From NCBI RefSeq assembly GCF_002024165.1, contig NZ_MWQN01000004.1:248001-312000 (forward strand): a stretch of DNA of 64,000 nt, in the 5' to 3' direction. Source of the DNA: Embleya scabrispora (lineage in GTDB: Bacteria; Actinomycetota; Actinomycetes; Streptomycetales; Streptomycetaceae). This document shows, one piece after another, positions 8,977 through 17,042 of the stretch. The notes beneath the pieces were generated by a model, which saw only the letters and a list, made by a program, of their open reading frames with translations, did no database searches and had not been told where the DNA came from. A program made the position numbers and the translations under genes. The stretch's first letter is position 1, and each line of letters starts with the position of its first letter.

Positions 8977-9993
8977 TCACCGTGCGGCGCGGCCGCGTCC
9001 TTCGAGCAGCGGGCGGTCGGGGCGCCACGTGTCGCCGCGGCGACGCGCAGCCATCCCGGACAGGCATTCGAGGACGATGCGGTTGGCGAGCATGGCGGTG
9101 ATGTCCGCGTGGTCGTAGGGCGGTGACACCTCGACCACGTCCACGCCGACGACGGGCAATTGGAAGGCCAACCGCCTTACGGTGTCCAGGAGTTGCCGGG
9201 AGGTGAGGCCGCCGGGTTCGGGGGTTCCGGTGCCCGGGGCCATGCCCGGGTCGACGACGTCGACGTCGATGGACAGGAAGACGCCGTCGCAGTCGTCGAG
9301 GGCGATGGCCATCGCCTCGTCGACGCACGTGTCCAGGCCGCGGGCGACGATCTCGCTCATCTCGTACGAGCGCATGTCCCGGTCGGCCATCCAGTCCAGG
9401 GTCTCCGCGTCGGGCCAGTAGCCGCGCAGGCCCATCTGGAGGAACCGGTCGCCGCGGACCGCGCCGGACTCCAAGAGGCGGCGCATCGGCTGGCCGTGGC
9501 CGTGCAGGTGTCCGAACTCGATGTGGGCGGTGTCGGCGTGCGCGTCGAAGTGGACGACGGAGATCCGGCCGAAGCCGTGGTGGCGGGCCACGCCGGTGAT
9601 GTCCGGGAGGGCGACGGTGTGGTCGCCGCCGAGGACGAGCGGGATCGCGCCGGAGGAGGCGATCGTGTACACGGCGTTCTCGATGGCGGTGATGCTGTTC
9701 TCGATGTCGCCGGCGAACATCTCCACGTCGCCCGCGTCCACCACGCGCAGGTCGGCGAGGGCGTCGACGCGCAGCGGCAGCGACGGGCGGGAGGCGTCGG
9801 GCGCGAGGTAGTCGGTCGACCGGATCGCCTGGGGGCCGAACCGGGTGCCGGGGCGGTGGCTGACCCCGCCGTCGAAGGGCGCACCGACGATCACGACGTC
9901 GGCATCCCGGTACGTGTCGGGCTCGTCGAGGGTGCAGGGCTCGACTCCGTGGAAGGTGATGTCGGGGCCGAACATCGTGCCGTAGCGGCTCAT
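8977..9993 (-). CDS. Ureohydrolase (agmatinase/guanidino-hydrolase family)
   Basis: A 338-residue protein of the arginase superfamily. The binuclear metal motifs are intact: GGDHT, FDAHADT, and SIDVDVVDPGMAPGTGTPEPGG. The early segment GAPFDGGVSHRPGTRFGPQAIR is the usual agmatinase opening. The enzyme should release urea from a guanidino substrate such as agmatine, guanidinobutyrate, guanidinopropionate or guanidine. The loop after the DAHAD motif (HIEFGHLHGHGQPMRR) carries four His and may set specificity. The ATG has GGAG about 6 bases upstream. The gene is divergent from a tetR over two palindromes and is followed by a permease, suggesting an inducible uptake-and-hydrolysis unit. Confidence 0.9.
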   Translation of the reverse strand: MSRYGTMFGPDITFHGVEPCTLDEPDTYRDADVVIVGAPFDGGVSHRPGTRFGPQAIRSTDYLAPDASRPSLPLRVDALADLRVVDAGDVEMFAGDIENSITAIENAVYTIASSGAIPLVLGGDHTVALPDITGVARHHGFGRISVVHFDAHADTAHIEFGHLHGHGQPMRRLLESGAVRGDRFLQMGLRGYWPDAETLDWMADRDMRSYEMSEIVARGLDTCVDEAMAIALDDCDGVFLSIDVDVVDPGMAPGTGTPEPGGLTSRQLLDTVRRLAFQLPVVGVDVVEVSPPYDHADITAMLANRIVLECLSGMAARRRGDTWRPDRPLLEGRGRAAR

Positions 9994-10013
9994 GCTGCTC
10001 CTGAAGAGAAAAG

Positions 10014-10058
10014 CTGATTTTTAAGTCAGCACCGGATGTCGACTGACTTTAAAGTCAG
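10014..10058. promoter_or_regulatory. Two TetR-type operators between ureohydrolase and tetR
   Basis: CTGACTTTAAAGTCAG at 10043-10058 is a perfect 16-bp palindrome. A second copy at 10014-10029 differs at two positions (CTGATTTTTAAGTCAG). The copies start 29 bp apart. One sits directly before the ureohydrolase start and the other at the regulator's promoter, so one repressor could shut both genes. Confidence 0.72.
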
Positions 10059-10097
10059 ACAGTCGGACGGGGCAAGGGGTGTGCCACGATCGAGACC

Positions 10098-10865
10098 GTG
10101 AGCAACCGCATCGACACCACCGCGCCGACACCCCGCACCGACCCGCCCGGCACCGCGCCCGGCGGCTCCACGGGCGCTCGCGAGGCCATCCTGCGGGCGG
10201 CGGTGGAACTCATCGCCCGCGACGGCTTCGACGGCGTCCGCCTCGCCGAGATCGCCGGTCACGCCGGGGTCTCCACCGCCCTGGTGCACTACCACTTCAC
10301 CGGCCGCGACCGCCTGCTGACCGACGCGCTCGCCTACTCCCTGGCCCGCGCCGAAGCACGCCTGGAAGCCCGCGCCGACGACGCCGACCGGGACACGCCG
10401 GCCGAACGCCTGGCCGACCTGGTCGACTTCGGCCTCCCGCTGACCCGCGACGACGTCCTGGAATGCCGGCTGTGGAGCGAACTGGAGATCCGCTCCACCC
10501 GATCCGCGCCACTCGCCGACGCCCTGGCCGAACTGCGCCGCGGCATCCTGAACCGGCTCGCCGCCGTCGTCGTCGACGGCCTCGACCGCGGCGACTTCCG
10601 CGACTGCGACCCGCACGAGACGGCCACCGTCGCCATGGCCCTCCTGGACGGGCTGACCAACCGGCTGATCACCGACCCGGCCGCCCCGTCCCTCGACGAC
10701 GCACGCCGCATGGCCGGCCGCCAGCTCGCCCTCGCGATCGGCTACAGCGGCGAACTCCCGTTCCAGCCCCTCCCCGACCCGGGACCGCCCCCGCCCCAAC
10801 CCCCGCCCACCCGGACCGGCCGGCGCCGAGCCCCTCGCGCCCCCTCCCACCCCGCCGCCACCTGA
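10098..10865 (+). CDS. TetR-family transcriptional regulator of the ureohydrolase locus
   Basis: A 255-residue regulator. The helix-turn-helix reads GVRLAEIAGHAGVSTALVHYHFTGRD. The ligand domain has WSELEIRSTRSAPLADAL and a terminal helix (LARQLA-like), followed by a Pro-rich low-complexity tail. It starts with a GTG without a clear ribosome site. The divergent layout and the two operator-like palindromes make autoregulation and control of the ureohydrolase-permease unit likely. The ligand is unknown; a guanidino compound is a reasonable guess. Confidence 0.87.
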   Translation: MSNRIDTTAPTPRTDPPGTAPGGSTGAREAILRAAVELIARDGFDGVRLAEIAGHAGVSTALVHYHFTGRDRLLTDALAYSLARAEARLEARADDADRDTPAERLADLVDFGLPLTRDDVLECRLWSELEIRSTRSAPLADALAELRRGILNRLAAVVVDGLDRGDFRDCDPHETATVAMALLDGLTNRLITDPAAPSLDDARRMAGRQLALAIGYSGELPFQPLPDPGPPPPQPPPTRTGRRRAPRAPSHPAAT

Positions 10866-11192
10866 CCACGATGGCGCACCGGCCGTACGTCGAAGTCGTT
10901 CGAAGCGGCCGGCAACGCACGAACTGCACCATATAGTGGCCCGGTTGGTGGCCAAGGGCGACGAACGCCGGCAGGGACTCCCGGCCGGCGGTGCCCCGAA
11001 GCCCAGGCGCGGGGGGCGACGGGCGAAGGGTAGGCGCGGGCGCGAATCCGCGAACTACCCGGTCTCAGGCGCGCGTTGATCGTGCCGGGTACGGGTCGCC
11101 GCCTGCTCGGTGCCGCTGGGCCGGGGGTTGTGATCGTACGCGCGTGCGGCGGCTGTGGACCTCGGCCGGACCGGAGCCGCGACGGCGCGGGC
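10866..11192. other. Intergenic stretch between convergent tetR and response regulator
   Basis: No gene is supported. The only structure seen is a near-perfect GC-rich inverted repeat at 10966-10990, annotated separately as a terminator. Confidence 0.5.
10966..10990. terminator. Probable bidirectional hairpin terminator
   Basis: Arms CGCCGGC and GCCGGCG enclose GGGA and TCCC, giving a stem of about 11 pairs with one mismatch and a very small loop. It lies between two convergent genes. Confidence 0.45.
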
Positions 11193-11867
11193 TCAGCTCG
11201 GTGGGGCCACCAGGCCCGCCTCGTAGGCGGCGATGACCAGTTGCACCCGGTCGCGGGCGCCCAGTTTGGTCAGCAGGCGGCCGACGTGGGTCTTGGCGGT
11301 GGCGGGGCCGATGTGCAGCTCGGCGGCGATCTCGGTGTTCGTCAGGCCGCGTCCGACCAGGGTGAGTACTTCGCGTTCGCGGGTGGTGATGGACAGCGCC
11401 GGGCCCGGGCGGGCCACTCGTCCCGGGACGCCGGCGGGGTCGGGGCGGCCGGCGAATTCGGCGATCAGGCGCCGGGTGACGCTCGGTGCGATCAGGCCGT
11501 CGCCGTCGGCGACCACCCGGACGGCCGCGAGGATGTCCACCAGGGCCATGTCCTTGACCAGGAACCCGGCGGCGCCCGCGCGCAGCGCGCCGTACACGTT
11601 CTCGTCGTCGTCGAACGTGGTCAGCACCAGGACCCGGGTGGCCGGGCACTCGGCGGTGATGATCCGGGTGGCCTCGATGCCGTCCATGTCGGGCATCCGG
11701 ATGTCCATCACCACCACGTCCGGGCGCAGTCGGGCGGCCAGTTCGACGGCGCGCGTTCCGGTGCCGGCCTCGCCGACCACCTCCAGGTCGGGCAGGCCGG
11801 CGATGACCATGCCCAGGCCGGCGCGGATCAGTTCCTGGTCGTCGACCAGGACGACGCGGGTGCTCAC
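11193..11867 (-). CDS. NarL/FixJ-family response regulator
   Basis: A 224-residue two-domain regulator. The receiver has the acidic pair D9/D10, the phosphoacceptor D55 in VVMDIRMPDMDG and the switch Lys near 105 (FLVKDMA). The LuxR-type helix-turn-helix (REREVLTLVGRGLTNTEIA) is at about residues 160-205. It begins with GTG overlapping the kinase stop by four bases (GTGA), so it is translationally coupled to the kinase upstream. The receiver should be phosphorylated by that kinase. The target genes are not evident here. Confidence 0.95.
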   Translation of the reverse strand: MSTRVVLVDDQELIRAGLGMVIAGLPDLEVVGEAGTGTRAVELAARLRPDVVVMDIRMPDMDGIEATRIITAECPATRVLVLTTFDDDENVYGALRAGAAGFLVKDMALVDILAAVRVVADGDGLIAPSVTRRLIAEFAGRPDPAGVPGRVARPGPALSITTREREVLTLVGRGLTNTEIAAELHIGPATAKTHVGRLLTKLGARDRVQLVIAAYEAGLVAPPS

Positions 11868-13135
11868 GCGGGCAACCTGGCCGCGACCCGGAAGCCGCCC
11901 TCGGGCCGCGCCCCGGCGCCGAACCGCCCGCCGACCAGGGCCACCCGCTCGCGCATCCCGGCGATGCCGAGGCCGCCATCACCGGCCGAACCGGTGCCGG
12001 TCGAGCCGGTACCTGCCGAAGTGGTGCCGGTCTCGCCGCCCCCGCCGTCGTCGACCACCTCGATCGCCAGTTCCTCGGCCAAGTACTCCACGCAGACCCG
12101 ACACCGCCGGGTGCCGGAGTGGCGCACCGTGTTGGTGACCGACTCCTGGATGATCCGGAACGCGGTCAGATCGATCTCGGGTGGCAGCGGGCGCCGTTGG
12201 CCGTGCCAGGTCACGTCCACCCGTACACCCGCCTCCGCCGCGGTCGCGACCAACCGCTCGACCCCCTCCAGGCCCACCGCCGGCGCGAGCCGGGCGCCGC
12301 CGGGCCCGGTGTCCCCGTCGACCCGGCGCAGCGAGACCAGCATCCGGCGCAGCTCCGCCAGGGTCTGCCGACTGGTGCTCTCGATCGCGTCGAGCGCGGT
12401 GCGCGCGCCGGCCGGCTGCGAGTCCAGGACCAGGCTCGCCGCGCCCGCCTGGATCGCGATCACGCCGATGCTGTGCGCCACCATGTCGTGCAACTCCCGG
12501 GCGATCCGCAGCCGTTCGGCCAATACCGCGCGGGCCGCCGCCTCGGCGTGCAGCGCCTGGAGGTGGTCGTGGCGTTGGCGGGCCGAGGTGCCCATCATCC
12601 AGCCGATCAGCAACACGACGAAACCGGCCGCGAGTTGGATGAGCACGTCGCCCAAGGCGTCGCTGTCGGTGTCGACCGCCCAGCGGCCGACGAACGCGGC
12701 GCCCCAGGCGGCCCATACCAGCCCGGCAGCCACCGTGCCGTTACGGCGCGACGCATCGGCGGCGTACCGGCCGACCAGAATGGCAAGTGCCGGGATCAGC
12801 GGCCAGACCCGGTCGCGCAGGAGCAGTGCCGCGATCGCCTCGGCCGTCATGATCGCGAGCACCGGCAACGGCCGCTTGCGCAACGGCCCCAGCGGCAAGG
12901 CGAGCAGCACAGCCGCGATCGCCGCAGCCGTCGTCGTCACCATCGTGTAGGACTGCTCCGCCGCATACAACCACGGATGCAGCGCGAACCACAGGCCAAC
13001 CACGATCAGGCCGACCAGCGCGGCGCGCACGGCACGGACAACGGCGGACAGGGTCGGACGGGGTCGACGAAGCGGCGAGCGCGGCTTCGTGGGCACCGGG
13101 GTCGAGATCGGCGGAGACGAACTGTCTGCGGGCAC
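11864..13135 (-). CDS. Sensor histidine kinase (HisKA_3 type)
   Basis: A 423-residue kinase. A Pro/Ser-rich N-terminus of about 30 residues is followed by four to six hydrophobic helices with almost no extracellular loop, then the HisKA_3 dimerisation helix with phosphoacceptor His near residue 216 (RIARELHDMVAHSIG). The ATPase domain has FRIIQESVTNTVRHS and VVDDGGGG. A run of Thr/Gly/Ser (TGTTSAGTGSTGTGSAG) interrupts the domain before GLGIAGMRERV. The GTG start sits just after a drop in coding character. Such kinases sense membrane or cell-wall state. It is coupled to the response regulator by a GTGA overlap. Confidence 0.92.
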   Translation of the reverse strand: MPADSSSPPISTPVPTKPRSPLRRPRPTLSAVVRAVRAALVGLIVVGLWFALHPWLYAAEQSYTMVTTTAAAIAAVLLALPLGPLRKRPLPVLAIMTAEAIAALLLRDRVWPLIPALAILVGRYAADASRRNGTVAAGLVWAAWGAAFVGRWAVDTDSDALGDVLIQLAAGFVVLLIGWMMGTSARQRHDHLQALHAEAAARAVLAERLRIARELHDMVAHSIGVIAIQAGAASLVLDSQPAGARTALDAIESTSRQTLAELRRMLVSLRRVDGDTGPGGARLAPAVGLEGVERLVATAAEAGVRVDVTWHGQRRPLPPEIDLTAFRIIQESVTNTVRHSGTRRCRVCVEYLAEELAIEVVDDGGGGETGTTSAGTGSTGTGSAGDGGLGIAGMRERVALVGGRFGAGARPEGGFRVAARLPA

Positions 13136-14081
13136 GGGCCGATCGTAGCCGGCGCCCTCCCCACCGAGCGTCCACCGCCGGGCGTACACCCGGGCGGCTA
13201 CCCGGCCCGAACGGCTACCGCGAGTATGACGCCGGCCCCGCAGGCCAGGGCCGGCAACGGCGGCGTCGACGAGCAACCGGGTGGCCGCCGGGCAGACCGC
13301 GCCGGCATTGTCGTACAGCTCGAAGGCCGGCTCCACGGCCAGGTCGGCGTCGGCAAGAGCCAACAACGTTGATATGCCCCCGAGTTCAAGGCGACCGGGG
13401 TGAGCTTGTCGGCCGCGGCGGCGCCGATGCGGCGGGCCGGTTCGCCGTTGCGATCGCGGCGATTCGATGGGCTTCCCGCCCGAGTCGCGGATCCGTTCGT
13501 GTTCGACCGCGACACACGGGCGGTTTCGGCCGGCGGTCGACGCCCGGGGACGGTGTCGCGAAAACCGTCGCCGATCGTGGCGTCCGAGTTGCGGAACCGT
13601 CACCAGCGTCGGGCGACACATAACCGGTGATCCCTCCGGATAGAGGCATAAAGCTACAAAGTCTCAAAACCATCTGGTTTGCACCTTGCTCGTTCTCCTA
13701 ACGTCGGATGCGAACCGCGGTCGTCCGACCGGCGGACGTCGCACGAGGCAGAGGAACGGACATGGACAAGGGGACCGTCGCCCGGACTCCCCTGAACCGG
13801 AGTCGGTTCGGTGCTTGTTCGCCCTGTATCGGCCGGCGCCGACGCGACGCCGGTCCCGACGCGACACTGTTCGACGAGGTCTTCGGCGGCGGCCTCGGAC
13901 GCACGATCCCCGTGCCGGCGTCGTGCTCTCCCTCTCGGCTCGGAACGGACGTGGTCGCCGCCCCGCGGTATTCGGTGAAACAACCGCTCATCGGCTGTTG
14001 CAGGGCGATCGGTTCGCGCGATCGCCCTGTCCCGGCCGCCGACCCGGGCCGAAGTTCCGGTGGACAACGAAAGGGATGATC
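13136..14081. other. Long non-coding stretch with a possible remnant and two palindromes
   Basis: No intact gene. On the minus strand, about 13238-13381, a protein-like segment (LLALADADLAVEPAFELYD) has no start or continuation and may be a remnant. AAACCA-TC-TGGTTT at 13667-13680 is an operator-like palindrome in an AT-richer patch. A perfect 11-bp stem (14001-14011 with 14019-14029) lies about 50 bases before the next start codon and would fall in that gene's 5' untranslated region. Confidence 0.4.
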
Positions 14082-14441
14082 ATGCTCAGGAAGTTGACGG
14101 CGAGCGGTGCCGCGATCGCGGCAGCCGCCATGGGCCTGGCCGTGGGATCGGCCACGCCGGCCGTCGCCGACCCGTGCCCCTCGGGTGCACTCTGCGCGTA
14201 CCTGTCCGCGAACTATGCGGGCGACCCGGGCACGGTATACGGCGACAACAACAACCTGCTCCAGTACAACAAGTTCAACAACGCGGTGTCGGTGTCCAAC
14301 AGCGGAACCCAGTGCACCGTGACCATCTACAGCGGCCTCAACAAGACCGGCAGCCACCAGGCCATCCCCCGCGGCTACGGCATCGGCAACCTCTCCGGCA
14401 CCCCGTACTACAAGAACATCGCCTCCAATAAATGGTGTTGA
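14082..14441 (+). CDS. Small secreted peptidase inhibitor family I36 protein
   Basis: A 119-residue exported protein. The signal peptide has a hydrophobic core (AIAAAAMGLAVGSA) and a likely cleavage after AVA (residue ~29). The mature domain begins DPCPSGALCAYLSANYAGD and contains a beta/gamma-crystallin-like fold signature: an early CPSG-LC motif, four Cys in all, and a terminal ASNKWC. This is typical of Streptomyces I36 (SMI-like metalloproteinase inhibitor) proteins. I chose the second of two ATGs, since AAAGGG lies 6 bases before it. The stop overlaps the start of a lipoprotein gene, suggesting co-translation. Confidence 0.85.
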   Translation: MLRKLTASGAAIAAAAMGLAVGSATPAVADPCPSGALCAYLSANYAGDPGTVYGDNNNLLQYNKFNNAVSVSNSGTQCTVTIYSGLNKTGSHQAIPRGYGIGNLSGTPYYKNIASNKWC

Positions 14442-15391
14442 GGACACGTTCCCGACCAGCGGTCGTGATCGCTCTGTGCCTGCTGGTGGTGGGCGGGTGC
14501 TCCCGAGGACCCGCCCACCGGGGCGACGACCCGCTGCCCGCCCCCTTCGACGGGGCAGCCGTGGCCTCCCCGGAACAGGAGAGGTTCCTCCACGAGTCCG
14601 AGGAGCGGGCCGTCGCCGCCTGCATGCGGCAGCGGGGCCTCTCGTACCGTGAGGTTCCCGCCGGTCGCGCGGTGGCGGAGAACCCGTACGGATTGCTGAC
14701 CGAGACGCAGGCCGCGCGGAACGGGTACGGCCTCACCGCCGACCTCCTCGCCGGGCCACCCGACGATCCCAACGCGGAACTCCTCGCCCGCTTGGACCCC
14801 GAGGGCCGCGCCGCCTGGCGTGCCGCGCTGACGGGAACGGGCAAGGACGAGCGCACGCTCAGCGCGCCGGACAGTCCGGACCTGCGAATCAACACGGACG
14901 GCTGCGTCTACCTCGGACGGATGGCGCTGTACGGCAGCGAGTGGGAGCAGGCCGCACTCACCGTCGCGGGGCTGACTACACGGGTGATCGACCAAGTCCT
15001 CGCCGACCCGGGGTTCCGCAGCGCGCAGCGGAGGTGGGCCGACTGCATGCGCGCCAACGGCGAGCAGTTCGCGACCCTGCAGGATGCGCGCGGCGCCATC
15101 CAGAATGCCGCGCACGACGCCGGCGGCGACCGTGTGGCTCTTCAGGCCGTCGGCCGCCGCGAACTCCGTCTGGCCGAGCGGGACGCCGCCTGCCAGCGGC
15201 AGAGCGATCTCCCCGAAGCCGTGCGCACGGCCCAGAAACGCGTCGAGGCCGCCTTGCCCGCTTCGTCCCGCCGACAGGCGGCCGAATTGGCCGACTTGCG
15301 CAAGCGGGCACTCGGTCCCGACCCGACCGGCCACCGGCGCGAGCCAAGCGCGCCGAAACGGCCCGCGACGATGCCGCGCGGCGGTCGCTGA
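14432..15391 (+). CDS. Putative lipoprotein of unknown function
   Basis: A 319-residue protein with a lipoprotein signal: basic start, hydrophobic stretch AVVIALCLLVVGGC, with the lipobox Cys at about residue 23. The mature part is charged and helical, with repeated CMRQRG/CMRANG phrases. CMRQRGLSYREVP and WADCMRANGEQF recall a pattern I know from actinomycete lipoproteins found beside secreted small proteins. The ATG overlaps the I36 reading frame by ten bases; a TTG two codons on would give a TTGA overlap instead. Probably on the outer face of the membrane; role unknown. Confidence 0.75.
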   Translation: MVLRTRSRPAVVIALCLLVVGGCSRGPAHRGDDPLPAPFDGAAVASPEQERFLHESEERAVAACMRQRGLSYREVPAGRAVAENPYGLLTETQAARNGYGLTADLLAGPPDDPNAELLARLDPEGRAAWRAALTGTGKDERTLSAPDSPDLRINTDGCVYLGRMALYGSEWEQAALTVAGLTTRVIDQVLADPGFRSAQRRWADCMRANGEQFATLQDARGAIQNAAHDAGGDRVALQAVGRRELRLAERDAACQRQSDLPEAVRTAQKRVEAALPASSRRQAAELADLRKRALGPDPTGHRREPSAPKRPATMPRGGR

Positions 15392-15793
15392 CGGCGGTCC
15401 GGCGACGCTCGAACATTCCGCCCCAGGGCCCGCGGCCCGGACGACCGAACCTGGGGCCATGAGGCGCCTCGTGCCCGCGGCCGGCCCGCCCGGCACGGGA
15501 AGTTCCGCCCGCACCGCACCACATGGTGCCGCCCGCGGTGGCCAAGACGTCTCGAGTCGGGCTCCGGCAGTCCCGCAGACATCGTTTTTCGGGCATCACG
15601 TGCGCCGGATCGCAGCGGCTCTCCCGAACGAGAATGGTCCAGACCATTGCCCGGGGGGTCCCGGTCCTTCTACCTTGAGGGCGCACGTCCCCGGCAAGGC
15701 ACGCTCGGACACCGTACGGCGTCCCCATCACCACTGCTTTCGGTGGCCGAGCGGTCCTTGTCTCCGCATGTCTTCGTCCACGAGGAGAGTTCC
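15392..15793. other. Promoter region of the AA10 gene
   Basis: No gene. It contains the dre box annotated separately. I see no other clear structure. Confidence 0.4.
15633..15648. promoter_or_regulatory. dre-like box (DasR operator) upstream of the AA10 gene
   Basis: AATGGTCCAGACCATT has perfect 7-bp arms around a CA centre. The DasR-responsive element of streptomycetes is A-S-TGGTCTAGACCA-S-T; the core TGGTC-N2-GACCA is fully kept. DasR, a GntR-type repressor released by glucosamine phosphates, controls chitinase and chitin-binding protein genes in this way. It lies about 145 bp before an AA10 gene, which fits. Confidence 0.72.
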
Positions 15794-16393
15794 ATGCGCA
15801 AAAGGACCATCGTGTCGACCGTGTCGGCGCTGGCGGCGTCCGCTGTCGCCGCCCCGCTGATGCTGGCGAGCCCCGCCGCGTCCCATGGGTTCGTCACCGG
15901 ACCGGCCAGCCGTTCCGCGCTGTGCGGAAACGGCACCGTCAGGAACTGCGGCCAGATCCAGTGGGAGCCCATGAGCGTCGAGGGCCCCAAGGGCTACCCG
16001 TCCGGTGGCCCGGCCGACGGCAGGCTGTGCGCCGGCGCCGACGGTCGCTGGTCTCCGCTCGACGACCCGCGCGGGGGCAACTGGCCCGCCACGGCCGTGA
16101 CTTCGGGCGCTTCCACGACCTTCACCTGGAAGATCACCGCACGCCACTCGACCAGCACGTTCCGGTACTACGTCACCAAGCCGAGTTGGGATCCCACCAC
16201 GCCGATCACCCGCGCCCAATTGGAGAGCACGCCGTTCCTGACCGTGCCCTACCAGGGTGCGAAGCCGGCCGCGCTCACCTCCCACACCGGCACGCTGCCG
16301 GCCGGGCGCACCGGCCGCGCGGTGGTCTTCGCCGTCTGGGACGTGGCGGACACCAACAACGCGTTCTACTCGTGCTCGGACGTCACGTTCTGA
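15794..16393 (+). CDS. Secreted AA10 lytic polysaccharide monooxygenase (chitin-active type)
   Basis: A 199-residue exported copper enzyme. The signal peptide is followed by H31, which becomes the N-terminal residue of the mature protein (SHGFVTGPASR). The second histidine-brace residue is H118 in TARHSTSTF, and the axial Phe is kept in NAFYSCSDVTF. These match CBP21-type AA10 proteins, which cleave crystalline chitin (or cellulose) oxidatively. It has the single catalytic domain only, with no carbohydrate-binding module. GAGGAGAG precedes the ATG. A dre box upstream points to DasR control and a chitin substrate; a strong hairpin follows. Confidence 0.93.
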   Translation: MRKRTIVSTVSALAASAVAAPLMLASPAASHGFVTGPASRSALCGNGTVRNCGQIQWEPMSVEGPKGYPSGGPADGRLCAGADGRWSPLDDPRGGNWPATAVTSGASTTFTWKITARHSTSTFRYYVTKPSWDPTTPITRAQLESTPFLTVPYQGAKPAALTSHTGTLPAGRTGRAVVFAVWDVADTNNAFYSCSDVTF

Positions 16394-16405
16394 CGTCGGT
16401 GTGAG

Positions 16406-16450
16406 CACGGGTCCGGCGGCGCGGCCCAGGGGCACGCCGCCGGACCCGTG
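16406..16450 (+). terminator. Hairpin terminator after the AA10 gene
   Basis: A perfect 16-bp GC-rich stem with a 13-base loop begins 13 bases after the stop codon. Confidence 0.85.
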
Positions 16451-17042
16451 CGGTCCGATCCGCCCGCTCTACGACGCGGAGGTGTCCGCCGCCGGCCCGG
16501 CCGGCACCGTCGTCGCCTTCACCAGGTCGACGCGACGGAAAACCAAATTGGTTGAACGACCAGGGCGGTCGGCCTCTTCGGGAGCAGAAAGTCGGGCACC
16601 GAGGCCCCCGTTGGGGCAAGGCTTGCCTGTGGGCCGGCCCCGGGTGTGCCGTGCCACGCGGGCGGGTCCGGGGTCGCCGGGTCGGACAGTCCCGCCCGGC
16701 CGGGATAGCCTTTCCTCTCGAAAATCACCATGGCCGTAAAGTTGGCGGGATCGAACGACAGGACCCCGTGATCGGATTCGCCGGAGAACGGTTCACCCGC
16801 ATGATCGCCGTCAGTCCCAGCCCGGGCCGCGGCGGTGCAACTCGGCGGCGTGAAACGATTGTTGCTCCGACGGATCACGGAACCGACCCTCGCCGGCCAG
16901 GACAACGACCGGCCGGCCGCCCACCCCCGGAGACCCCCACCGACCGGCCTCCACGCGGCCCCGCCCCCGCGGCCCGTGCCCCGGGATGTCGACGTGGCGC
17001 CGGATGCGGGGCGCCCGACCGACACATCGAATGGAGTTTGTG
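16451..17042. other. Gene-free stretch before the S9 peptidase
   Basis: No frame looks coding. AACCAA-A-TTGGTT at 16541-16553 is a short perfect palindrome in an otherwise unremarkable region and could be a regulator site. Nothing else is seen. Confidence 0.4.
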
